64,000 nt of DNA from Thalassotalea sp. Sam97 (GTDB lineage Bacteria > Pseudomonadota > Gammaproteobacteria > Enterobacterales > Alteromonadaceae), in the NCBI RefSeq assembly GCF_041379765.1, contig NZ_CP166919.1:1488001-1552000 (forward strand). Reading direction: 5' to 3'. The position numbers and the translations under genes are program-made. Of the stretch, positions 17,019 through 25,852 are shown piece after piece. The number at the start of each line of letters is the position of its first letter. Position 1 is the stretch's first letter. The notes under the pieces are model-generated. The model was not told the DNA's origin. It saw only the letters and a list, made by a program, of their open reading frames with translations, and searched no databases.

Positions 17019-18347
17019 TTACTCTCCTTGCGATAAGAGTGTTGGTTCGCTATTCAGTGTGTTAGATATGTTGATGTCTTCGTGTGGTGCGACTTTCCAA
17101 CTCCACAGGAAAACAATAAAGTTAAAGGCGCCGAACACCACAAACGGTGTTGAAGGGCCAAATATTGCAAATAACGCACCGCCGCCAGCGGTAGCACATA
17201 AAATGCCAAATGCACCAGCGACGCCAAAAAAGCCAATGACGGCTCCTCGCCGGTTTTTGGGAGCGCTCTCGCCGACCAAGGCTTGTGATGAAATAAAAGC
17301 GCTGATCTCGGCGATACCCATGAACAACAACAAGGCAAATACCCAGGTGGCGGTGGGATCGCTAACAAAATACATGGCGGTGTAAATGATGGCGGCAAAA
17401 CCGGATGCGAACGTAACGGCTCGTACTCGGCTGATTTTATCGTTGAACCAGCCCATCAAAACCGATCCAAAAAGTGCACCAACAACCACCGTTAAAATGG
17501 CCGGCACGGCGAGTTGTTGCATTGCTTCACTCGGGCTGAGTGCCATATTGGCACTGCCGTATTGCACCAACCATAACCCCATAAAAGCACCGGTTACGGC
17601 TAAATCTCCACGTGATATAAATGCCGCGCCGTAACTTAGAGCAATTTTTGCTGACTTACTTTGCCTGGCGCCAAAACGAAGTTGTTGCCAGAATGTTTCG
17701 CGCGATTTGTTCACTTTACCGGCGATGTTCGATAAGCCAAAAAAGGCGATTATTGCGCCGATCACGCCCATGCTGCCGGCAATAGCGAATGTCGCTTGTT
17801 GTGCGGCGAGTTCGCTTGCACCAGATTGCACAAATGTATTAGGTAACGAGGCTAAAATGGGAGGGATAAATGCGCCAAAGGTTGCGATCAGTGCCTGTAG
17901 ACCGTTTGCCTTGCCACGATTATGGTTTTGTGCGTAATCGGCAATAATGGTCACCATCATACCAACCATCGCGCCACTGCCAAACGCGATGACGATACGA
18001 AATAGTACTAATTCGGTGATGTTTGATGCCATGCCATAGCAAGCAAAGCCGATAGCGGTTGTGAACAAGCCAAAGGTATAAACATATCGACGACCAATGC
18101 GATCGGCGATAACGCCATAAAGTGCCAAGGTAATGATAAAAATCACTTCTTGTAAGGCACCAAGCAAACCAGTGACGGTTGCTTGTGTTTTAAAGTCAAT
18201 GCCCATTACTTGCAGTAATCCAGGCTGTAATATCGACAAAGCGCCGGCATAGCCAGATGAAATCAACACGGCAATAAAATAGGCAATAACGTGGTGACGT
18301 TTAATGCCAGAGACGAAATCGATGCCAAGAAATGTAATGGGTCTCAT
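17019..18347 (-). CDS. MFS transporter
   Basis: A 442-residue major facilitator with about twelve transmembrane segments. The loop motif after segment 2 is visible (YGVIADRIGRRYVY), and segments are rich in Gly/Ala. It lies between two RCCR-like genes in the same operon, only 1 base from copy 1, so it most likely moves the pathway substrate or an intermediate across the inner membrane. The N-terminus (MRPITFLGIDFVSG) is short and polar before segment 1. The family is sugar/aromatic-acid type in a broad sense. No specificity can be assigned. Confidence 0.88.
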   Translation of the reverse strand: MRPITFLGIDFVSGIKRHHVIAYFIAVLISSGYAGALSILQPGLLQVMGIDFKTQATVTGLLGALQEVIFIITLALYGVIADRIGRRYVYTFGLFTTAIGFACYGMASNITELVLFRIVIAFGSGAMVGMMVTIIADYAQNHNRGKANGLQALIATFGAFIPPILASLPNTFVQSGASELAAQQATFAIAGSMGVIGAIIAFFGLSNIAGKVNKSRETFWQQLRFGARQSKSAKIALSYGAAFISRGDLAVTGAFMGLWLVQYGSANMALSPSEAMQQLAVPAILTVVVGALFGSVLMGWFNDKISRVRAVTFASGFAAIIYTAMYFVSDPTATWVFALLLFMGIAEISAFISSQALVGESAPKNRRGAVIGFFGVAGAFGILCATAGGGALFAIFGPSTPFVVFGAFNFIVFLWSWKVAPHEDINISNTLNSEPTLLSQGE

Positions 18348-18358
18348 GAATATGATGC

Positions 18359-19183
18359 CTACTTACTTGTTACTTCGTGCATTTGCGCTCGTCCCATACG
18401 GAGCTCAACCATGTTTTGCACTTCGTCTTCGCCAAACACATTTGCGGCCAGTTTATTCATTGGGTCGCGTGCATAGCTAAGCTCGCGGATCAAATGATCT
18501 TGCTGCTGTAATGTTGCGCGCTGGTTTAATGGTACAGGCGTTGCTTGGTCAAGCCACATTAACCAGCGGTCGACCATTTCGTGCAAGTAGGCTTCAAAAA
18601 TGTCGATGTTGGCATGATTTAATTCGCCCATCAGGCTTTGCGTTGCAGGATTAACCAGTGCCCGCATGTAAGGGCCATGGCTGACCGACCAATGAAAGTT
18701 ATCGTTACCTCTCAAGGTCATATACCAATCATTGACCTCTCCACCATAATATTTATCAAGGTAATCAGGATTGGTGAGCAGGTTTTTGCGCGGAGTGTAA
18801 TCGCAATAGCAAAATAAATGGGGAACGGTGCCAAAGACAATAACCAGATGCGGAACGTCGGTTTGCTGATCCAAAAAGGCGGTGGTGTTCATATCCAAAA
18901 TGGATGCTTTGCGGTTGCCAATCCATGAATTAACTAACCATTCAACACCATTGCCTGTCCACGCTTTATATGAACCCTCAAATTCACCGTTAGGTGAGGT
19001 GTAATAATCGCGTTCATAGGTACTTGGGTGCTGGGTTAAATCGGAAAAATGTGTGGCGATTTTTTGTTTTAACTCGCTAAGGATCCCCCAGCAACGATGC
19101 CAATATTGGCTGACATCCACATTCGGGTTTTCCGCTAAAAATTGATCGAGTGTTTTTGTTTCTTTATTGACTGTCGTTGTCAT
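18359..19183 (-). CDS. Red chlorophyll catabolite reductase (RCCR)-like bilin reductase, copy 2
   Basis: A 274-residue RCCR-family protein, a diverged paralogue of copy 1. Blocks resembling plant RCCR in the right order are SPNGEFEGSYKA, GVEWLVNSWIGNRK, AFLDQQTDVPHLVIVFG, YTPRKNLLTNPDYLDKYY and NVFGEDEVQNMVE. The PRKxLxxNPDYLxxYY block is the most diagnostic. The plant active-site Glu (VVEL) is Val here. An Asp in the ARDPMNK segment aligns with LDPANP of copy 1. A good ribosome site (AGGATATAGGA) precedes the ATG. Two non-identical copies may act on different pyrrole bonds or form a heterodimer, which is inference. Confidence 0.75.
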   Translation of the reverse strand: MTTTVNKETKTLDQFLAENPNVDVSQYWHRCWGILSELKQKIATHFSDLTQHPSTYERDYYTSPNGEFEGSYKAWTGNGVEWLVNSWIGNRKASILDMNTTAFLDQQTDVPHLVIVFGTVPHLFCYCDYTPRKNLLTNPDYLDKYYGGEVNDWYMTLRGNDNFHWSVSHGPYMRALVNPATQSLMGELNHANIDIFEAYLHEMVDRWLMWLDQATPVPLNQRATLQQQDHLIRELSYARDPMNKLAANVFGEDEVQNMVELRMGRAQMHEVTSK

Positions 19184-19218
19184 CTGTTTTCCTATATCCT
19201 AGGGGCAATAGACCCACG

Positions 19219-20097
19219 TTATAAACCATATTGTGCAAATTTATCTTTTGGTGTTTTAAACACAGAGCCAAGAAAACGTAGGGTCATTTTTCGCGGGTTT
19301 AACCACGCAATTTTTTCCCCTGTTTTATTGACAAGGAGCATTTTATCGACCAGAAATGGTGCAACGGTGTCAACGTGATCGCATAGCACATTGGCCATTT
19401 TGCGACGTTTTGAAAAATTGGCCATGTTCTGTTTGGCTTCACGTATCACACCTTCGGTTATCACCATGCCTGGCCTGACTTTGCCGACAATGATTGGTGT
19501 ATGCTTTAATTCTTTACTTAGCGCGTTGGTAAAGTAATCTAAGCCACGTTTTGTGGTGCCATAAACCCCCATCCCTTGAAAATATTCACCGTCAGATCCG
19601 CCACCCAGCATATTAAATATTTTGCCATGACCTTGTTGTAACATCTTTGATGCAACGGTTTGACAACAGTTTATGGTGCCAAGGATATTGGTGTTAACCA
19701 TATGCGTCACTTCGCTAAACGGCGTGTCTACAATCGACCACGTTGTTCTGGCAAGACCCGCATTGTTAATCCATATATCGACACAACCAAACCGTTCGAT
19801 GGCTTGTTGCCATAGCGTATTGATTTGCTCGGGCGATGTGGTGTTGGCGGCGACGCCCAGTAATTGTTGCCTAGATTGTTGTATCGATTTTTGCGTGTGG
19901 TGCCCGCTATTTGGACTATCGTCTGATGACGATTGATTGATGATATCTACGATACAAGCATCAACATCGGCTTGCGATCGGCCCGAGATAACGACATTGT
20001 GGCCGCGTTGAATAAACGCTTTAGCGAGCCCTTTACCAATGCCCTTGGTCGATCCGGTAATGACGATGGTTTGCTTAACGCTGGCGGAACCTGTCAT
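19219..20097 (-). CDS. Short-chain dehydrogenase/reductase
   Basis: A 292-residue SDR with TGSTKGIGKG near the N-terminus (cofactor binding), NNAG, and the active-site Tyr-x-x-x-Lys in YGTTKRG. Its open frame extends upstream, but ATG 20097 overlaps the stop of the preceding gene as ATGA and starts just before the Rossmann strand, so this start is chosen. It would oxidise or reduce an alcohol/carbonyl or a C=C of a pathway intermediate. It is second in the minus-strand operon. Confidence 0.88.
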   Translation of the reverse strand: MTGSASVKQTIVITGSTKGIGKGLAKAFIQRGHNVVISGRSQADVDACIVDIINQSSSDDSPNSGHHTQKSIQQSRQQLLGVAANTTSPEQINTLWQQAIERFGCVDIWINNAGLARTTWSIVDTPFSEVTHMVNTNILGTINCCQTVASKMLQQGHGKIFNMLGGGSDGEYFQGMGVYGTTKRGLDYFTNALSKELKHTPIIVGKVRPGMVITEGVIREAKQNMANFSKRRKMANVLCDHVDTVAPFLVDKMLLVNKTGEKIAWLNPRKMTLRFLGSVFKTPKDKFAQYGL

Positions 20098-20972
20098 TGC
20101 GATACCACCGAACTTTGTTGGCTTTCCACGACAGCACGATTGGGATCGGTGTGTTTTACCGTGTAGCCGGTTTGGTATAGCTTGTCGGCACTGATCTTGC
20201 GATTGGGTGCTTGTATTTGGTTTAAAAATCGCAATCGTTGCCAGCCTTGTTGATCGCATATGGCGTCAAAGACTTGCTTATTGGTGTAGGGCACATGATG
20301 GTTGTCACAGACATTATATATACCCGTAAGATCGTGCTCGATAACATGGCAAACCGCATCAACGACATCGTTAAAGTGAATCGCATAAAGTGGCGCGTTA
20401 GCGCCAAAAATAGCATTCCCTTGAAAGTATTCTATTGCCATATTCACTCGTTGGGTAAAATCGAGATCGCCGGGGGCACCGTACATATCCGGAAAACGAA
20501 GTACGCAACCTTGCGTGGATTTAAGTACGTGCTGTTCGGCCCGTTGATAATACTTTGAACTGGGTTCATCGTGATTTGCTGTCGGCGTGTTTTCGCTGAT
20601 TGGCGCATGATCATCACCGCCATCACCATAAACCGAAAAGCTCGATAAAAATACCACTCGAGGACATGCTTTGGCGGCACTGGCACAGCTTAGCTCTAAC
20701 GCTTGGTGATAATGTCGCTCTCGCTCTTCAATGGTTCGTGTATTTTTTACGTTAGGGGCAACCGTCGCTATGATGACATCACAACCGTGGGATGCCTCAA
20801 CAACCTTATCCGTTTGCTCGCCAGTAAGAATAAACACCTGATCAACCAGGGTTTCAAGCTCTGGTGCTTTAGCCGGTGTCGTGGTGGTGCCAACAACCTG
20901 ATGACCTTGTGTTTTAAGCTTTTTCGCCACAGCCTTGCCGACATGACCGAGCCCTAAAATTAATACCTTCAT
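20094..20972 (-). CDS. NAD(P)-binding epimerase/dehydratase-like protein (atypical SDR)
   Basis: A 292-residue extended-SDR protein. It begins at once with the Rossmann strand MKVLILGLGHVGKAVA and has SSFSVYG and a YYQRAEQ segment where the YxxxK of epimerases lies. NAD-dependent epimerase/YeeZ-like proteins share this form. First gene of the eight-gene minus-strand operon, divergent from the VOC gene at 21136. Its role in the pathway is unknown, and a reductase role is as likely as an epimerase role. Confidence 0.82.
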   Translation of the reverse strand: MKVLILGLGHVGKAVAKKLKTQGHQVVGTTTTPAKAPELETLVDQVFILTGEQTDKVVEASHGCDVIIATVAPNVKNTRTIEERERHYHQALELSCASAAKACPRVVFLSSFSVYGDGGDDHAPISENTPTANHDEPSSKYYQRAEQHVLKSTQGCVLRFPDMYGAPGDLDFTQRVNMAIEYFQGNAIFGANAPLYAIHFNDVVDAVCHVIEHDLTGIYNVCDNHHVPYTNKQVFDAICDQQGWQRLRFLNQIQAPNRKISADKLYQTGYTVKHTDPNRAVVESQQSSVVSQ

Positions 20973-21135
20973 ATTTATTTGTTCGACTTTACTAATTGCT
21001 TTATAAGACCTAATGTATTAACAATATAACAAAGTGTCAAATATTTGATATAGATATATGTCATTTAGTTAGCCTCACTCATGAAGAACTGAGTGTTTGG
21101 CTCGATGATGATGTCATAACAAGCAAGGAAAGATC
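20973..21135. promoter_or_regulatory. Divergent promoter region of the bilin-reductase-like operon
   Basis: A 163-base AT-rich gap between divergent operons. It holds a perfect 12-base palindrome TCAAATATTTGA (21037-21048) and a TATGTCAT element (21057-21064). The latter also occurs, in direct and inverted form, upstream of the GntR gene at 25.7 kb. These are candidate operators. Promoter hexamers are not assigned. Confidence 0.5.
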
Positions 21136-21630
21136 ATGAATAAGAGTGCGATGATTGGTAGCGTATTGACGGATTACATTGTCGGCTTAGGGCACATCGG
21201 TTACGTGGTGAACGATATTATTGATGCCATAGAAACGTATCAGCGTGTGTATGCACTTGATGAGCGAGATATTGTTGTATTTCCTGAATTGTCTGTACGA
21301 GATACAGCAACACGATTTGCATTTATCACCATAAATGACGTTCAAATTGAACTGATTCAGGCGCTGAAACCTCCTTTTACCGAATTACTTGGTCAAGCGC
21401 TCTGTGGCGGTGGAGGTATAAATCATTTAGCTTGGCAAGTCACGGATATCGAGGCATGTTTGGCGATATTAGCTGAGCAAAATATTGTGCCAGGATATGT
21501 CACACCCAATGGTGTTGTTGATACCGGAACAAAGAAAATGGTCTATTTAGACCCAAACTGTATTGATGGTCATTACATTGAGCTTATTGAAGTTAAGCTA
21601 ACAGGCGTTAAGGCCGAACCCAGTGGATAA
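21136..21630 (+). CDS. VOC-superfamily protein (glyoxalase/methylmalonyl-CoA epimerase-like)
   Basis: A 164-residue vicinal-oxygen-chelate protein of two beta-alpha-beta-beta-beta modules. The four metal-ligand positions look intact: His in GHIGYVV, Glu in QIELIQ, His in INHLAWQV and Glu in YIELIE. Size and the His-Glu-His-Glu pattern suit methylmalonyl-CoA epimerase or a glyoxalase-like isomerase/oxygenase. It starts the plus-strand unit divergent to the RCCR operon and overlaps the next gene by 8 bases. Confidence 0.85.
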   Translation: MNKSAMIGSVLTDYIVGLGHIGYVVNDIIDAIETYQRVYALDERDIVVFPELSVRDTATRFAFITINDVQIELIQALKPPFTELLGQALCGGGGINHLAWQVTDIEACLAILAEQNIVPGYVTPNGVVDTGTKKMVYLDPNCIDGHYIELIEVKLTGVKAEPSG

Positions 21631-22318
21631 TTCGCTGTTAGCATTGCTTGACGAACATACGCCGTTATCGCCCATTCAAAGGCAATACTTTTCGCCTGTG
21701 GCACAAGGACATTATCATTATCAACTCAATCAACAGGAAGTTGGTATTCAAGAGCCGTGGCAGATCTTAGAAAATGATCAGGTGTCTATCATACGCAGTG
21801 TGCGCTATGTAAAAGACCAAGCGATTGCCTTGGCGGTAGTCAATCACACCACATCGGTGGCTCAAACGATAGACATTCATTTTAAACCGTGTGATGGTGC
21901 CGATGTCTTGGCACAATATAGCGTTACAGGAGATGGTCACTGGCACGTAAGTCAACGCCATTGTGGCGATCTGTTTAAGTATTCAGGTCATGTGCGAAAT
22001 GGCGCAGTTTATCCACTCTTGCGCGTTTTTACCGGCAATATGTTACAACATTGCCAGAGCAAAGATGATCAACCATGTCCCGTTTTGCTACCCGATATTC
22101 GTGTTCAAGCGAGTGGCAATAACAAGTTAAAACCACACATAGATTGGCGTTACAGTCGGTGTGTTGAAGAAACCGAAAAAGGACGTAAGTTTACTTGTTC
22201 GAGCCAACATTACGATGAAGGCAATGCTCACTTTTATGTTAATCAAGATAACATCCTTGATTTTTACCAATGGCAACAAGATGAGGCTCAGCTGTGGCAA
22301 GTACAACTAAGGTCATAA
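21623..22318 (+). CDS. Uncharacterised 231-residue protein, probably beta-rich
   Basis: GTG start inside the end of the VOC gene, with an 8-base overlap and so probable co-translation. Rich in aromatic and His residues, with alternating hydrophobic pattern suggesting beta strands; no signal peptide or membrane segment. I do not recognise a family. Its layout (central PVLLPDIRV followed by IDWRYSRCVEE and a C-terminal strand set) faintly resembles the unknown protein at 41170-41919 (FFPNIFLTS, GFGIRYVG), so the two may be distant relatives serving the same pathway. Confidence 0.65.
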   Translation: MDNSLLALLDEHTPLSPIQRQYFSPVAQGHYHYQLNQQEVGIQEPWQILENDQVSIIRSVRYVKDQAIALAVVNHTTSVAQTIDIHFKPCDGADVLAQYSVTGDGHWHVSQRHCGDLFKYSGHVRNGAVYPLLRVFTGNMLQHCQSKDDQPCPVLLPDIRVQASGNNKLKPHIDWRYSRCVEETEKGRKFTCSSQHYDEGNAHFYVNQDNILDFYQWQQDEAQLWQVQLRS

Positions 22319-22356
22319 CCAGAACTGAGCTTTATACCCTTATCTTTTATACCTGC

Positions 22357-23157
22357 TTACTCAGCTAATAAGGGGATGACACTTGCAGCTGTTCTGTCTG
22401 GGTCGAGTGCAAGCAGATCTTTGAGAATGGCCGTGTGCCCTTGACCACCTAAGACAAAAACACGAGTTCCTGGTTGGGCGTAATGCTGAACATTGGCATA
22501 CATTCGAAAGTTTCTATGCCACCAACTGGCGGCAGCGTCAGCGCCTTCAAATTTATCGCCACTACCAACGTGATTTAATCGAATATATAACGATTTATTC
22601 TGGGTATCTTTGTCGTCTTGGTTATGAACGAGTAAAATATGTGGTAATTCTTTGTTTTGATGCAGTCGTGTATGCTGTTCGGTAATTTCTTTAATGGCAT
22701 TATCAAAGGCGGACTTATTCTTGCCATTTTCTTTATCAAGCCATTGCATTAAACCTTTAGCGTTCCAACTGATTTCGCGCTCATCGTAACAAACAACGCT
22801 CGCATTACTTTTTAACGCGATTCGAAAGCCGAGTTGAAAATTCTCGTTCACAGGTAGATCAAACGCACCAGCTTTATACTCGTTAAATCGATCCGTGTAT
22901 TTTTCTTGTTTGTTGGGAGGGCACTCAATTAATACGTGCGTGGGTGCGTATTGTTCACTCACTCTACTGGTAAAACGTTCAATATATTGCTGGTTTTTAT
23001 CGGTACGTACATCGATGATGTGTGTCTTCACCACGTCTTTACCCGGGTTGGCAAAATGGAAGGTGCCCATGATCATGACCGAAGGTTTTTCTTCGGCTTG
23101 AACACTTGTTGGTAGACAAAGAGCAGCGAGTAGCAGTAGCCATTGTTGTTTCATCAT
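22357..23157 (-). CDS. Exported DUF5694-like protein
   Basis: A 266-residue protein with a clear signal peptide (WLLLLAALCLPTSVQAEE). The mature part starts VMIMGTFHFANPG and contains ECPPNKQEKY and a C-terminal VLGGQGHTAIL. This resembles the DUF5694 group, distantly akin to TraB/GumN-type proteins with conserved His and Glu. The protein is probably periplasmic. Function is unknown and there is no obvious link to the catabolic genes. Confidence 0.7.
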   Translation of the reverse strand: MMKQQWLLLLAALCLPTSVQAEEKPSVMIMGTFHFANPGKDVVKTHIIDVRTDKNQQYIERFTSRVSEQYAPTHVLIECPPNKQEKYTDRFNEYKAGAFDLPVNENFQLGFRIALKSNASVVCYDEREISWNAKGLMQWLDKENGKNKSAFDNAIKEITEQHTRLHQNKELPHILLVHNQDDKDTQNKSLYIRLNHVGSGDKFEGADAAASWWHRNFRMYANVQHYAQPGTRVFVLGGQGHTAILKDLLALDPDRTAASVIPLLAE

Positions 23158-23419
23158 GGTTTCTCCTGAAAGGCTTAGTTAATTATTCGAACTAATTAAG
23201 CAAAAACTGTACCGAGACAAAAGCCTTAAATTATCTAGGCTGGACCTGAGAGGAGATATAACGAGTTGGTGTGGAACACTATTTGTTGTCACATTTACCC
23301 ACGTGTTGCGTTAAATCACACCAAGAAATGATATTTTCTAGCAACATCATATTTGATGTTAGTTGGTTGAAAAGGTTAATTAACTTAGGGCGAGAGGAAT
23401 GTTAAATAATTACAAGTTG

Positions 23420-24547
23420 TTAATTTCCTGTGAGGCCATTGTGATACTCTAATTGATACATAACAATTTCTTCGGATATTAAATTACCTTTAGAGTCAAA
23501 CTTGTGTTCCGTTTGTTCTAGCGGATGATTATGTTGGTTATATATGTATGATATTTTTATAATGATACTCTCATATGAAGTATTGTCGTAGCGTTTTATG
23601 TGATGGCCATGCTCATTAAAATAGTCACCGAGATGTAACTTTCTTTTATATATATCGCATGGTGCGGGTTTAAAACTGATATTATCTCGGTATTTTGTGT
23701 TTTCAGTGAAATGGACGTGAAAATTTGTCACTACGCATTCTCTTCCTCTATTTATTTCCGCTAAAAAGTAACTTGTACCGCATGGCTCCGGTTTGAACGT
23801 TTCTTTGCTTTTTATGTGTCCATTGTCGTGATGATTATAAAGTGTCACTTTACATATATTGTCGCTTTCCTCGACACGGTAGGCTATCAATCCGTCTTGG
23901 TTTTTTGCGTATAAAAAACGTTTATCGCCTTTTTTAGACTTTAGGGAAATATGCACTTTATTTCCTTTGTAAGTGTATAAATAAACTTCGTCTTCTGAAC
24001 CATCTTCATTATATGTAATATAAGAAGAAATTCGATCCGCTAAGTAGTTTATTCTATAACCTATTTTACCGGATGGTATATTATGTCTAAAAAAGTCTTC
24101 AATGCTAAGTTTTACTTTTCCATTTTCTAAACTTATCGTTCTTATGGATTTTACTTCGCTGTTAACTCTTTGAATTATGATTTCGGTAGGAGTATTTTTT
24201 AATAACGTTTTTTGAGGTTTAAAAGAAGGAGTGGTTACTTCCTTGTCGCTAAAAACAGAGATCATATTAGCACCAAGAAACCACCCATTAGGGGCATAAA
24301 GAAACACCTGTTTGTCATGAAAAAATAGAGACCGTTTTTCTTCTCCAAAAAGCTTTTTAATTGAATAGTTTTTTTGTTCCAAATAAATACTCTTCAAGCC
24401 TATATTTGTATCTTTGTTTCTAAATGGGGTTGTATTCTCTATGTGTTCAGAAAGGATGCCATAATGATTATAATAATCCCAATAAACAGCAGCGGATGGG
24501 AAGCTAAAAAATATAGTGGCATACACTAGAGTAGCGGCGTTCTTCAT
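23420..24547 (-). CDS. Exported hypothetical protein, AT-rich and atypical for the region
   Basis: A 375-residue protein with an N-terminal signal peptide (VYATIFFSFPSAAVYWD) and a Lys/Asn/Tyr-rich body. It contains short YD-like or toxin-immunity-like repeats (ITYNEDGSEDEVYLYTYKGN, YFNEHGHHIKRYD, HKFDSKGNLI) reminiscent of MORN/RHS-style repeats. Codon use is much more AT-rich than its neighbours, suggesting horizontal transfer. It is flanked by non-coding gaps of about 260 bases on both sides. I see no functional link to the pathway. Confidence 0.6.
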   Translation of the reverse strand: MKNAATLVYATIFFSFPSAAVYWDYYNHYGILSEHIENTTPFRNKDTNIGLKSIYLEQKNYSIKKLFGEEKRSLFFHDKQVFLYAPNGWFLGANMISVFSDKEVTTPSFKPQKTLLKNTPTEIIIQRVNSEVKSIRTISLENGKVKLSIEDFFRHNIPSGKIGYRINYLADRISSYITYNEDGSEDEVYLYTYKGNKVHISLKSKKGDKRFLYAKNQDGLIAYRVEESDNICKVTLYNHHDNGHIKSKETFKPEPCGTSYFLAEINRGRECVVTNFHVHFTENTKYRDNISFKPAPCDIYKRKLHLGDYFNEHGHHIKRYDNTSYESIIIKISYIYNQHNHPLEQTEHKFDSKGNLISEEIVMYQLEYHNGLTGN

Positions 24548-24745
24548 GACACGTAAAGCCTAAATAATTTTTCATTAACTAAATCTAGCACAGCAAAATA
24601 GGCTCATCCACCCAGAGAAAAAATGCCTAATTTGACCATTTGACGATACTTATAACCTCTTAATGCTGACAGTATTACAAAAAGCTCTAAATGCGGTGAA
24701 TCACGCATTAATGTATCGATTGATTGTTGATATGAAATTAATTCG

Positions 24746-24781
24746 GGTATGAAGAGAACTGTTTAGAGTTTTCTTCATACC
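24746..24781. repeat. 15-base inverted repeat downstream of the GntR gene
   Basis: GGTATGAAGAGAACT (24746-24760) and AGTTTTCTTCATACC (24767-24781) form a stem that is perfect in RNA except for one G-U pair, around a 6-base loop. There is no T-tract on the minus strand, so it may be a transcript-stabilising or rho-dependent structure after the regulator gene. Confidence 0.7.
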
Positions 24782-24816
24782 ATTGGTTAAAGGCAGTAGT
24801 AGGGTTGGCAGAATCC

Positions 24817-25584
24817 TTACTTCATTGAAAATTGCATTTCAAATTGATACTTATCTGGGCGAAATACCGCGTACATATGATCAAATAACTTGTTGTTAGC
24901 GTCGTACATAGAGCGATCAAGAAGCAGCAATGGTCTGCCAGTAGGTATGTCTAACACCAATGCTGTATCCATATTCGATAGGGTGGCCGTAACACGTTGT
25001 TTGACTTGATCTAACTCAATGCCCGCACTTTTAAATATTTCTGAACGAGCGCGTTTTTGTACTTCTTGTTCATTATATTGCTCGCCAATATCACGCGTCC
25101 AACTCACATAATAACCAAATGGAATACCATCAATCAGACGTACTCGAACCGACTGAATTAATTCGTCTTCAGGGCCGATACCAAAACGTTCTTGAATATC
25201 GAGCGGTGGGACTGTTTTTCGAAATTCAAGCGAGCGAATCTGTGTTTCTTGACCTATCGTTTTAAGGTTTTCTAACAAGCCGGATAGTGGCGCAGTTAAC
25301 TGCTCAGCTCGATGTTTGTAGATAACATGAGAGCCTTTGCCACGACGGCGAGCAATATAACCTTCTTCGGCTAACTCATCCATCGCGCGTTTTGCGGTAA
25401 TGCGCGATACGGAAAACGCATCCGACAATTGATGCTCGGTTGGCATCTTTTCACCAAAGGGAATTTCTCCCGAATGAATTTTTTCTTTTAAAAATAAATA
25501 TACCTGATGATAGAGTGGCGTTGGTACATCAGATTTTAACGCTTGTCCTAAGCGAGGATCACTTAGTAACTCTTCAAATGTCAT
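24817..25584 (-). CDS. GntR-family regulator, HutC/UTRA type
   Basis: A 255-residue repressor-type protein. N-terminal winged helix (about 25-95) with LYHQVYLFLKEKIHSGEI, the helix-turn-helix LSDAFSVSRITAKRAMDELA and the wing GYIARRRGKGSHV. A UTRA effector domain of the HutC/FarR kind follows (about 105-250). UTRA domains bind small acids, sugars or amino acids. As the only GntR regulator inside the catabolic region it is the leading candidate to control the pathway and itself. TGACATA-type repeats lie in its own upstream region. Confidence 0.88.
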   Translation of the reverse strand: MTFEELLSDPRLGQALKSDVPTPLYHQVYLFLKEKIHSGEIPFGEKMPTEHQLSDAFSVSRITAKRAMDELAEEGYIARRRGKGSHVIYKHRAEQLTAPLSGLLENLKTIGQETQIRSLEFRKTVPPLDIQERFGIGPEDELIQSVRVRLIDGIPFGYYVSWTRDIGEQYNEQEVQKRARSEIFKSAGIELDQVKQRVTATLSNMDTALVLDIPTGRPLLLLDRSMYDANNKLFDHMYAVFRPDKYQFEMQFSMK

Positions 25585-25678
25585 ATGGGTTCTTCTTTTA
25601 TGGTTATAAATTTATGTCTTCATCGACAGTGAGAACAGAGTCGTTGCATGAGTAGGTCTATTTTTAATTTAGCGCATA

Positions 25679-25743
25679 ATGACATAAAAACATAATGATA
25701 TAAAGACCATACAAATAAGATTCGGCAATATGTCATATGTCAT
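25679..25743. promoter_or_regulatory. Candidate operator repeats near the GntR gene
   Basis: ATGACATA (25679-25686) and, in the opposite sense, TATGTCAT followed directly by ATGTCAT (25729-25743) flank an AT-rich stretch between divergent genes. TATGTCAT also appears at 21057-21064 before the RCCR-like operon. Repeated elements beside a GntR gene suggest autoregulation; no binding data. Confidence 0.4.
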
Positions 25744-25852
25744 TTCAACCTGAGCGCTAGTTTGTTTTAATAAATTCATCTTTTCATTGTCCCTTATATT
25801 TGATGATGCTTGACCTTAAGTTAGGGTTTAAAACGACAAAGAGACGAAACAA

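Noticed and set aside
20098..20259. N-terminal extension of the SDR gene upstream of 20097
   Set aside because: The extension overlaps the preceding epimerase-like gene for over 160 bases, is basic and low-complexity, and the ATGA overlap at 20094-20097 gives a better start just before the Rossmann motif.
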